A stretch of 64,000 bases of DNA from the NCBI RefSeq assembly GCF_958979055.1, contig NC_084899.1, positions 260,501-324,500 of the forward strand, written 5' to 3'. This DNA comes from Alnus glutinosa. Its lineage: Eukaryota > Streptophyta > Magnoliopsida > Fagales > Betulaceae. Positions 1-12,600 of this stretch are shown one piece after another. Under the pieces are notes generated by a model. It was not told the origin of the DNA. It ran no database searches and saw nothing but the letters and a program-made list of their open reading frames with translations. Every line of letters starts with the position of its first letter. Position 1 is the first letter of the stretch. Position numbers and translations under genes: made by a program.

Positions 1-692
1 TGCCCCCAGCCACTAACAAGTGACAGATACATGTATCTTTTCAAGTTTCCCAAAAAACAACCCATTGTTCCATTCGATTTTACTCCATGCAACAGTGCCT
101 AACCAAATCATTAAGAGTTGGGCACATGATTACTTTTCACCTCTGCTACAACTAGCACCCTATCTTCTATTTAAAAAACAGCAAAACATAATTATTTAAA
201 ACAGATCAATAGACAACCACAGTGGAAGGAAGAGTTAAGCACAGATGAAAAAAATAAAAGCAGAAAGAGTCAATTTTGCATGGCCAAGTTGCAGAAGCAC
301 ATGGCTGAATCAAATTTCTAATCAAATGCGAAGAGCAACAGATAACAGAAGTTGCACTCCAATATGTAAAATTACGGCTCACATATTGAACCTCCAATCT
401 GGATTATATATGCATAAGTGAATAAACTCTATAGCAAGCTAGGGAGAACATTTCTGCTGAAGCATGTTAAAAAGAAAATAGATTATAACGATTACCAGTA
501 AACAGCAGTCAGGCTCCCCACCAAAATTGACAGAATTCATAATATGTGGATGGATTAAATCATCACAGACAGATTACAACAGTCCCAAAGATGGTAAACT
601 ACTAATGTTCAAGATGCATTGGTTTAAATCAAGCAACATTCTTTGACAGAATGGAGGGATGGTGGACTGTGACATCAATCAATTTAAACTAC
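1..692. other. Intron or 3' flank of the large minus-strand gene, no exon found
   Basis: Exon 8 of the minus-strand hydrolase-type gene ends with a GT donor at 692, so this stretch should be its next intron. I looked on the minus strand for a continuation encoding hydrophobic, membrane-type sequence as expected for a CAAX-protease region and found none. The next exon probably lies left of the window. The sequence is AT-rich with no clear repeat. Confidence 0.5.
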
Positions 693-3600
693 CTCTGAAA
701 GAAGGGTCGTTCAGCTAAACGAAGAAACAAGATAAGCTTTTCAGTCAAACTCATTGCACCCCGTAAACCTCCCCATAGCAAAGCCAGTTTGCCAACTAGC
801 TTCAACAAGCCACCTTTTTGACCCAAATCTGCCAACATTGAGACTAGCCTATTTCATGTAGGAAAGAAAAGAGTTAATATAGTAAAAGTAAAACAAGAAC
901 AGTTTAATCCACACATAACATATGTGTTACATGTTAAGACCTTGCTTGATCCACTTCACCATCTTCGTTCATAGGTACTACTGGACCAGCAACTGACATG
1001 GCTTTCTCAGCAAGGCTTGTAACTATGTTATTCTGGTCCTTTTCAGATACCGACTCCTCAAGCTTGTAAGGCCCCTGATGATGATTATCATTCACCTTGA
1101 AGGATTTTGATGAAATTTCAGCAGTATCATTGCCTTTGTAAAAACCCTGTGTGTTCATACATAGCAAAAAGTATGAAAAGTGCACAAATACCAAGAAGAA
1201 AAAAGTCAGATTATAGAAAAAAAATCCTTCTATGGGAGAGTATAGGCCAATTTCCTGTTGCAATGTGATATACAAGTCTATCACTAAAATATTGGCCAAC
1301 AGATTGCTTCCTGGTCTAGATGAGGTTATTAGTCCCAATCAAGGGGCTTTTATCCCTAGACGAATATATTATTGGCTCAAGCTTTGGTTAGTGAATATCA
1401 CAAGGAAAAGGGGTCTCCTAGATGCACTTTGAAGGTTGATTTGATGAACGCATACGATTCGGTTAGCTGGGATTTCATCATCCATTGCCTTGTCTGTTTT
1501 GGTGCTCCTCTCAATTTTGTTGGATGGGTCAAAACCTGTATTTCTACTCCTAGTTTCTCTATTGCCTTGAATGGATCTCTTGTTGGTTTCTTTCAAGGTA
1601 AGAAGGGGCTAAGGCAAGGAGATCCAATATCTCCTTATTTGTTTGTCTTGGCCATGGAGGTTCTATCTCGGTTGCTTGAGGCAGCTTGCAACAATCTTGA
1701 CTTCCAATTTCATCGTAAGTGTTCTTCTCTCAAGTTAACTCACCTATGCTTTGCTGACGATTTACTTATATTTTCAGCTGCTAAGGTAAGTTCACTTCGA
1801 GTATCAATGGAGTTTTGGCTGAGTTTGAAGGGTTGTCAGGGTTAAAGTCTAATCCAGCTAAGAGTTCTCTGTTTGTTGCTGGTTTGACTTGGCCTGAGAA
1901 GAGTGTTCTGCATGAGTTTATGCAAGTTCCTGAAGGGTCTCTTCCGGTTAGATACTTGGGAGTCCCTTTGATTACGGGCTCGTTCAAGCACCTCTCGTTT
2001 GCTGATCGGTTGCAATTGATTTCTTCAGTCCTTTTCAGCTTACAAGTGTATTGGGCCCAGGTTTTTATCCTCCCTAAGGTCATTTGTTTGCTGGAACATA
2101 AATTGAATAGGTTCTTGTGGTGTGGCCAGGATACTAAGGCTAAGGCTAAGGTTGCTTGGGAGAAGGTGTGTGTCCCTAAGAAGGAAGGAGGGCTTGGTCT
2201 TAGAAGGTTAGAAGTGTGGAACAAGGCAGCCATGCTTAACCACATTTGGAACCTCTTTGCTCGAGCGGGTTCCTTGTGGGTGGCCTGGGTGGAGATGACT
2301 TGGCTCAAGGGAAGGAGTTTTTGGCAGGTCTCTGCCCCTCATCCCTGCCCTTGGAGGTGGAGAAAAATACTAAAGCTGAGGGAGATAGCTAAACAGTTCA
2401 TCCATTTCAAAATTGGAGATGGGAGCAAGGTTTTTCTGTGGTTTGATAAATGGCATCTGGATGTGTGCTTGATTGATAGCTATGGATTCCGGGCTGTATA
2501 TGATGCTGGAAGTCAGCTTGAAGCAAAAGTCTCTTCTATCATTTGTAATGGAGATTGGTTCTGGTCTGGTGCACGTTCTGAAAGCGTTGTGGCTACACAA
2601 TGCATGCTGCCAGAGGTGAAGATTGGGGGCACTGACATGCCGGTTTGGAACTCTAAGAAGGGTGTCTTTTCTTGTTATGAGACTTGGGATCTTCTTCGAG
2701 AAAGGAGGTCTATTGTATCTTGGTGGAAAACGGCTTGGTTTTCTAAAGCCATTCCTAGACATTCTTTCCTCCTTTGGTTAACCTTCCGGGATGCTCTTCC
2801 TCCTAAGGATAGAATGTGCCAATGGGGGTATGGAGGCAATAGTCTTTGTCCATTCTGCTATAGGAGACAAGAGAGTAGAGACCACTTATTTTTCAATTGC
2901 AGTTTCAGTAGCCGAATCTGGAGGAAGCTGATGTCTTCTTGTTTTATTAGTGATCTGAAAATGGAGTGGGGGGATATAGCAACCTGGAGTTCCGTTGCTC
3001 TTAAAGGACAGGGTCTATGGACCACTTTGTGCAGGCTGAGTTTGGGAGCTGCTGTTTACCACATATGGAGGCAGTGTAATGACCTGGTTCATGGGAATAC
3101 TCCTCAGACAGAAGAACAGATTGTTGCTCATGTTAGATGGGAAGTGAGGTCGAAGATCATGAATAGCGGTTGCTTTAAAGATTCAGTTAGAAACCGGAGG
3201 CTGTTGCAGGAATGCAACTTGTAGGGTGATGTAGTTGTTAGCTCTGTTTGTTAGAGAGCTGGTGTTTGTGTTTTGTTGGGAGCCTGTCTGTATTGCAGAT
3301 ATGGCTTTTGTGTTTGATGTTGCCTGGTGGTTTAGCAGGTCTTCTCCCCTGTTTGGGGTGTTTGTATCCAATTTTTACTGGAGAGACTCTTGTTCATTGT
3401 GTTTGGTATAAAATGTTTTAATTCATCAAAAAAAAAAAAAAAAACGCAAGCAGAACTTTAATATGAAAGAGAAAATAAGAGAATAAATCAACACACAACT
3501 AAGAGGCTTATATTTTTCGTGAGGAAGATATTTAAAGGAAGTCGCAATAAATGAGAAGACCAAGGATAAAGGTTTTTTAATTGCAAATTGGATCTCCTCT

Positions 3601-6600
3601 TTGGGGGTGTGATTATTCAATAAAAGGATATAAGATATCTCAAAAAGAGGGAAATACTGAGCAGCGGAAAACCAAACCAGCTCATGTATGTTTTGAGAAT
3701 ATAACAAGTACTTAACAATCACCACAAATATTAGCGACGTTTTACTCTCAATGAGAATAGACAGTTTATTAAATTACTAGTTATCTCAAAAGTTTAACTT
3801 AATGGGAAATAGTGAATTTAAATAATTTAATTAGTATTCTAACACTTACATCATGTGTGAATTCAAACTCTCCCCTCAAGAAGTGAGGCCCAACACGTGA
3901 CGTATTTAATTGAAATTGGGGTAAACTATATAATTAGGGTTCGAACTCAGAATCTTTGCTTTGATACCATATTAAATCATCAGTTACCCTAAAAGCTTTA
4001 CATAGTTAAATTTCTAAGCGTATGAAGCACAAACTGCAAACAAGATTGATGTAACAGACACACCACCTAGATCTACAAAGATATTTACAGCAAATCTAAA
4101 AAATAAATCCTCAGTCCCCTCTAGCCATGGAATCCACTTTACTCAGCCATGTTTTCATATAAAACTTTAAGAAAACAAATGAAGAAAAATATGAAAGCAT
4201 TAAAAAAGAAAAAGAAAAAAAGAAGACAAACAAACTATTACCTGCTGCTTCACCAGTAAAGCAGATGCCCCTAGAGCAGCTGTAACAGCACCAACCATGA
4301 CAGTGTTATTCTTTAAGTATCCCGATTCATCTTTTCTCTTTTCTCCGCTCAAGGTACTGTCCAAACTAGTACTATGACCAGATTTATCAAAAGAATTTTG
4401 ATCAGTCTCTGCCACGCTGACCTTACAATGAGTTTTTTCCCTAGACTTATTGGCTTGAACATGGGTCAGAACTTCTCTCTGACTATTACCATTTACAGTA
4501 GCAACGTTGAAAGATTTCCTTAAGGCAGCTAAGCTAGAGCCTACAACAACTCCAATTGGGAGCGCTCTTCTCAAGTAGCTCGTGTCCTGAACAGCAGAGG
4601 AAATGGCTCTAATAATATGATCTCCATGAAGAGTACCAAGTTTTTCTGAAGTACATTGAATACTACCATGCTTAACTTCCACACACCGAATATGCTCCTT
4701 GTCATGTCCAACAGCCAACGACACAGCATTTGCCACAAGTTCCAAATCTCTAGCAAGCCTGGGTTTCATTTCTTTCATCTTAGATGTAGTAATCCTACGA
4801 CCAACTTCAAGCTTCAAAGAATCCATAACAATACTTTTCACAACGTGCATCAACTCCTCTAGTTTATCATCGCTGATTTCAACTTTGCTATTCATATGGT
4901 TAATTGTTTCATTTTCTGAAACTTGTTCCTGTTGCTTTTCCATATCAAATATTACATATGGGGGTTCAATAAAGTTGTCTGTATCGTTTGATTTTGCAGG
5001 AACGTGAGCCTCAATCTGACTCTCATCAACATAATGAGTTGCAACATCACTGGTAGAGATTCCACTATTTCCTGGTTGTTCCAACAGCTTCCATTGACCT
5101 TCTTCTGGAAAATAGTCAAGCAATAGAGCAGTTGTTGTATCCAAGTCAAGTGATTTAGTATGTTTTTTTGAAATTAGATATTGACGTAAGAACTCGTTAG
5201 GAAAGGCCCCATTTCGATTTGCAGTTATGTACGGTGGAATACTACTTACATGTCTAAGCTTTTCTGGATTATCAGCAAGTACTTTACTACCAACTAATTG
5301 ATCCTTCTTTTCATTTTTGTCCTTACTTACATTGATATTGTTCTCACTAGCCCAAGATCTATCCATACTTTTCCCATTAAAGGAATTGAGGTCGTGCATG
5401 GTTTCCTCCACTACCCTTCCAGTTCTTGGAACATCCTGTGACTGCATGCTATTCTCACGGTGATTATATACAGGAAGGTCACCTAAAGTATCAGACTGCA
5501 TGCTTTGTTCACCTTCACTCTCTCCTTTCTTTTCCAACTTGTGGTCAATAATGCTAAGTTTCTCATCCACAGAATCAGTTTTCTTGTCCTCAACACTGTT
5601 CCTATCCTTGAATCCATTTTCCTCATCCCGACCCTCCTCCAACTGAACTATCATATTTTCTATTACACCAAAAACACTGTTAACAGCCACTTGGGTAGAA
5701 TCATCCACCTCTGTTAAAGCATCCAATGCTTGGTATACACTGAAGGTGGGGGGACTAGGATCAGACGAAATAGGCTTAGCTTGATCCTGAACAGGCTGCA
5801 TACTTTTATTGTCCCTCTTCTGATTATCATTACCTTCCGCTTCCAATGCTTGGGCCTCAGAGGAGGACTCAGTAGGTACTTCTTCTGTTATCCTGGCCGA
5901 TGCCACCTTACTTTGGTCAGTTGAAGAATCTATGGATTTCTCTTCAGTTTTCAGGTTACTATTATCCTCTTTTGTCTCTGTTTGAGCTATTCCACCATCC
6001 TGGTCTTTGTGCTCACTAACTGTTGCTTCCTTGGTGCTACCTGCGTTCTCAGCCTGACTGGGAAAATTCAGGTTAACACCTGTTTCTGATTCCTTTTCAC
6101 TGTAGTCAAGAACTGGAGCAGGTTTTTCTTTAGAGAACTCAACATATTCATCATTATTCCCCAACTCACTGGTGTCTTTCCTGACTGAACCAGATATATC
6201 AACTTCATCACTACTTGCTGATTGAGACTCGCCAAAATTGCCAGTTCTTGTTGATTTCTCTGAAGAGAGATCTGATTCCATTTCTCCAGTAGGTTTGTCT
6301 GTGCCAGGTTGAGTGTTATTCAAGCTATCTGCAAGTTCATCAGGCTGTTTTATTTGGTCTGAAGAATGATGATCTTTATCAAAACCTTCTGCACCTGATA
6401 TTCCTCTGACTTTTTCTTGAATCTTTGACCTTAATCCTGATGAAACATCAGGGATCCGAGAAATATCAAGGAGTCCATCAAATTTTAAGTGTGTGCCTTG
6501 GGTATGCATAATTCCACTTACAGCAGCTGTAAGCTTTCCACGAACATCTTCTGGCACAGCATCTTCCAAAGCTTTCATAAGTGTCTCTCCTTGATCCACA

Positions 6601-9600
6601 GCAGTCAAGACCTGGTATATTACTAGATCAATATCAAAAAATATCCAAAACTATGGTAATTAAGTAACAATGTGACTGTAAATACATGTGAGAAAGTGAT
6701 GAATCTAAATTAGTGTACCATTTACCCACAGTCACCAAGGAGCCAAGAGAACCACCAAAATTTCTGAAAATACAATACATTCTATCAAGTAGCTAGTAGC
6801 CTTGTTCTACATAATTTACTTAACTAGAAGAACGTCGTATTTATCCTAAAATTTTTTACTCCCCCTCCCTCCTCCAAAGGTAGATACAGCTCTACTTGTA
6901 TCAATAAGTCTACCCATGACAAGGCAGATAGAAAATCAAAATATTCCTCTATAGCTGCAGAGTCCCCAGGTTCTGCACATATTCGTTAATGCAACCCACT
7001 TGACCACAAAGCATGATAATGAAACAATTACTAATCAACATTTCCAGCAAGAAATTTATCCTTTAGAAAAAAGGAAGAAAACAGAACAAAGAGCAAAAAG
7101 AACTATTTACAACAACAATGTAAAATACCATCAAAATGCTGGTAATCCAGATTACATAGATTAATAACTACAGCTAAGGCAAGTCATAAATCAATAGAGC
7201 AATATATGACCTACATGAAACAACGCGCATTAAAGCATAAATTGTCAATACCGCACTAGATTTTTTTTTATAAGTAAATCAACCTTAATAGAAAGCATAA
7301 AGGGGCGCAAACCAAGTATACATGGAGTATACAAGAGAGACACCCAAATACGGCACTAGAAAATTTTAGATAAGACCAATGACAGAATATCATCCTCAAC
7401 TTTGCCCGTAATAAATTTCTATGTTCACTGCAGATGCATAGAGCACATAAGATGATGCAATTACAATACTGAATATTAGTATGATAATGGAAGTGGCATC
7501 ATGAAGAAAATATCATAGACCAGAAAATTCCGAGCATTACCTTCTTTTTCTTCTCTTCTGTCAGAGTACCAGGCATGGTTTTATCAAGCATACTCATAAC
7601 CACTTGTGCTGTCTGTAGCACTTGACCTCTTTCGCTATCTACCGAACCAACTTCCTCCTCCTCAACCAATTCTGCATCAACAGGGCTAATCTGCTGCACA
7701 GCACCATTTTCCACTTCTTGCAGTCCTCTGTCTTCAATGTCAGAATTTCCTTGTGAATCGCGTCTGGACCTTAAGTAGATGCTAGCAGCAGTATCACTCT
7801 GTTCAAGCATATCCTTTACAGGATCCACAGTGTATCCATTCAGAGCAGTAGACTGGGAGAGATCCCAGAGCTTGTCAAGCTCATCACTTCTTTCAGATGT
7901 TCTGCCTTCTACAAGAGCCAAGCCTTCTAAAGGGTTGATCGTAACATCCACATCTTTCAGGAGAGGATGACGACCCTTCAGAAGTCCCAGCTCCACTGCT
8001 GTAAGCCACTGCACGTAACATATATCAAAACATCACTTTTGCAAGAATGCAGGGTTAAATTCCACCAAATTTTCCAACTGGGGCTTCTTTTAGGGGAAAA
8101 GACAGAGCACTAGAAATATATATTTTTTTTTTGATAAGTAAGAAAACTTTATTAAAATAAGCGAAAAGCGCTCCTAAGTACACATGAAGTATACACAGGA
8201 ACACCCAGCTAGCTCACAGAAGAAAACTCACAAGAACCTATGCACACACAAATCCCGAAGGCCCCAAAAACCCAAAATCCAGAAGAAACTCCCATAAAGC
8301 CCAAACTACAAAATACATCCCAGAAGATACCCCCACCCAAAAAACATGAAAACACCCCCAAAACCTTAAACCCGAAATACAAGCAAACCAAAAAAACAGA
8401 GGGAAAAACCCAAGAACAACAACCCTCACAAGATCCTGAGCAAAAACCAAAAGCCTTAGGAACGACCCACAAACCAACCCAAGCATACAACTCTACAACA
8501 TAAGGTTCTTTCCTTTCCTACTCCTCCACTCTTATTTGGAATGGGGTTATCGAGAAGATTGAGCATCGACTGGCTAGTTGGAAAAGGTTATACCTATCCA
8601 AGGGTGGTAGGGTCACTCTTGTTAAGAGTACTCTTGCCAATGTGCCTACTTATTTTTTGTCTCTGTTTCCTATCCCAAGGAGTGTTGCTTCTCGCATTGA
8701 GAAGTTAAAACGAGATTTTCTATGGAGTGGGATGGGTGAAGAGTTTAAATATCACCTGATGAGTTGGTCAAAGGTTTGTACCCCAATTTCAGAAGGGGGG
8801 TTGGGATTTCGGAATCTGTTGAAGTTCAACTGCGCTTTGTTAGGCAAATAGTTGTGGCGGTTTGGTATAGAGAGAGATGCTTGGTGGAGAGTTGCGGTGG
8901 ATTCCAAGTATGGCAGTTTGTTTTGGGGGGGGGGGGGGGGGGGGGGGGGGGTGCTCACGTGAGCCTGTTGGTGGGTTTGTGGAAGAATATTAGGAAAGGG
9001 TGGGAGACTTTCTCTAGTTTTATTAGATTTGAGGTGGGGGATGGACGTAGAACAAAATTTTGGCATGATCTGTGGTGCGGGGATATGATTTTGAAGGAAC
9101 CTTTTCCTGTTCTTTTTGGTATTGCTCGGGTGCAGGATGCCTCCGTAGCGGATAATATGGAGATTTTGGGCGGTTCTATTCAGTGGAACGTGACCTTTAT
9201 TAGAGAGGCGCATGATTGGGAAGTGGGTGTCTTTGCCTCCTTTTTTCAGGTGCTTCATTCCGTCACAGTGAATAGAAATCGTGCTGATAGGCTTTGGTGG
9301 GTTCCTTCCAAGAAAGGTGTGTTCAAGGTCAAGACCTACTTCAACTCCTTGAATGGCTCTGAAGGTAGTTGCTTTCCTTGGAAGAGTATGTGGCGGACTC
9401 AGGCTCCCTCGAGGGCGGCTTTCTTTTCGTGGTCGGCAGCCCTAGGCAAGATACTTACGGTGGATAATCTCAGGAAGAGGAATATCATCGTGGATAGATG
9501 CTGCTTGTGTAAGAGAGATGGGGAAACTGTGAATCACCTTCTTCTTCACTGTGATGTGGCTTCCACTTTGTGGATTCACGTTTTTACTCGGTTCGGTATG

Positions 9601-12600
9601 TCTTGGGTTATGCCTAAAAGAGTTATCGATTTATTTGCTTGTTGGTGGAAGTTTGGAAGACCAAGAAGTGCTACGGTTTGGAAGATGGTACCTATATGCA
9701 TTTTTTGGTGTGTTTGGAAAGAAAGAAATCTGAAGTGTTTTGAAGATCAGGAGAATTCTATTGAGGATATTTTAGCTTCGTTTTTTCATACGCTGTATCT
9801 TTTTGTCACCTATGTCGATTAGCTTTTCTGATTTTCTTGTTCGTTTTTCTTTTTCTAGTTAGGTGTTTCCTTTTGTATACTTCCAGTGTACTAAGGGGCG
9901 CCTTACGCTTTCAATAAATCTATTTATTTATCAAAAAAAAGTGAAAGGCTTAGTGTCGCCATAGTTGATAGAGCTATGTAGATTCAGAAGCTCCCTCTTG
10001 CCTTTGGACTTTTGGCGCGATATTATCTTGTCACGCTGAAATTCTTCTTCCATGGCATCTCGAATTGCCAACGCCTCCTCCCCAAAAGCACCCTTTGACG
10101 CCCAATCCAAAGGCAAAACATCCCAAAAATCAACATCATCCTCCCAAACCACAATCTCCCCGTTATGATCAAAACCGATTGGCCAATTCCGAGATTGGGA
10201 GAAACCCTTACCCTCAACAGGAGAAGAACTGGAGCAGCCTCTAGGAGGGGAGGAATGCCCGACTATCCCCCCATCAAAGACCTTCCGTGGTGAAGAGGAA
10301 GTGGTTGGCAAAACCAGGCGAGGGTTGAGAAACCCCTTTCTAAGAAAGTCCTTCTTCACTGGAGGCTCAGCAACCTTCTTCGCTGGAGTCTCTGCAACCG
10401 AAGCCTTCTTAACAGCTAAGTCAGCGACCATCTTTGAGGCTTTCCGGGAATCTGAAAGTAGCACATCATTCCACTTCCACGAAACCCGTTCCCTAAGAAC
10501 CCTCGTCTTACTGATATACCTCTTAAAAGGCTTAGAAACCACGGGAGGAGAAGAGCGCAACTTCTCCCCCAACTCAGTAGCTCCAGCGGAAGGAGAGGCC
10601 GTGAGTTGGGATATTGCGAGAGAAGCACTGAAAGACTTAGAGGCAGTGACTCGGCTAGTATCCACCTTCAAACTACTAGACCCTCCCCCTGAAGAAGAAG
10701 ACCGAACTGGAAAAGCCCCTGGAATTGCCGGCGACAAGGTCTTTGGTAGAAAAGACGGCGCCGGAAAGGCAAAAGACGCCCCTAGAACTGCTATACCCTT
10801 CCCCAACGAAACAGCCTCCAAACCCCTAGGAGGAGGACGCGCCAGAGAGAACCCAGAAGAAGACGAACCAACCGGAAGAGCCCCTGGAACTGCTGACGAC
10901 GAGGGCTCCGGCCGAGACGGAGCCGAAAAAGGAGGCGTCCCTGGTTCGATCGCCGTATGAGCTTTAGGCTTCGGCAAAAGTCGGGCCAAGCGAAAACCAG
11001 AACGTTTTCGACCCAGGCCAGACCCGGCAAGCCGGCGCAAAACCACTTTCAAACCGTTGACCAGCTTGCTCCACGTGCGCATCATAGAACGTTCAAAATT
11101 CGAATTTGAACGTGAGGAAGGCTTCTTGTCCAGCGAATCAAGAGACCGGTCTTTAACCAACGGATCATGTGGGCAACCCACCGCAAAGCTCAAAACTTGC
11201 TCAGCATGAGTCGGCGCCGGGAGGGGATCAAGAGCACCCGGCTCCTCCGGCGAAACCCTCAACCTGGAACGAGGTTCCCCCACCAAGGGCAACTTATTCA
11301 CAACAGAGGTCGGAACCGAGCACAACACCTCCGCAAAGGACGGCCCCGTCCACTTTGAGGCCAAGCCCATACTTGGCCCTAGCACCTTCGCATCCTTCTT
11401 GGTCGACGAAGACGAAGAGCCTTGCCCGCTACCCACCGTAGCAGAGAGGAAATCGACAGCCTTACGCAACTCGCCGGAGAATTTCTGCCATCCCCACCCT
11501 CCACGACCCTCAAAGATGATAATGAAGCCTTTCCGACCGCCCAAACCAAATACTGTCGCCTCTATGAATCGCCCAGTTCTGTTCCCACCCCTCCGAGCAA
11601 TCAGAATTTTCGAACCTTCTCGGAAAGACTTGACAAATTCTTGATCTTCCAGAATACCCATTAGCACCTCCAACATCGACGCTAACCAATTAGAGCACTG
11701 AGCACTCAGTACGACCTCACCCAGAAATTTATTTCTCTTCTCCACCACCCTCAGTACCGACGCCCCATCCAAAGCCATGAATACAAAAGACTTCGCCTCC
11801 ACAGAAAATTTCTTCTCCATCTCGCTACACCCCCTGAAAACAGACGTCCAAACCTGAATGTTTACATCGCCGAGACAGTGATACACCCAACCAGAGTAGC
11901 ACCGACTGACTTCCCTACGAGAAACACAACCTACAAATCCTGCAAACCGAAACTCGGACCCCAAAAATGCACGAAAGCTACTAGCAAAGAGAGAAGGCGA
12001 GAGGAATCGGAGAGAAACGACCCCTAGTTAATCTCACTCCTTGTCATTTTCACTCAAAATTGAGAAAATCCTATCCATTAACAACCAGAGAGAATCATAT
12101 TAAGAGTAGTAGATTGTGAAAAAGATATGAAGCACATTTACCATGATTGATAAGTTGAAAGTAGAAGAAACTGATAACTCCAAAAGTTGCTCTTGACAAG
12201 TCAAATAGAGGTGAACTCCACAAGTGCTTGAAAATATGAAGTCTAGTGTAGGGTACTTCAAGTTTGAAAGGCATAAAATAACTGTATCTTTATAAACAAT
12301 ACCAACCCTTACCTAGGGAGGCCCTTCTCCAAGAGGTATCACCAAGAAGTATTAAGTACATGCCTTAGCCTTATAAAAGTATAAAGACTATACAAAGGTG
12401 CCCAAATAAGAATCAGACTTGACATTTCTAGATTTTTAATATGATGCCCCCCCCCCCCCCTTCAAGAAAATTGAGCCCCCTGAAAGGTCTATCTTATCAT
12501 GATTCTCCTGTACCTTGCATGTACTTCTCTATAATATCTAGATTAAAGATTGAAAAGGGGGAGTATGATTTCCAGATCATGGTTTTTACTGTTTTTTAGC

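Noticed and set aside
10301-11664. Several plus-strand frames at 10.3-11.7 kb
   Set aside because: Antisense shadows of the GC-rich LINE ORF1 on the minus strand.
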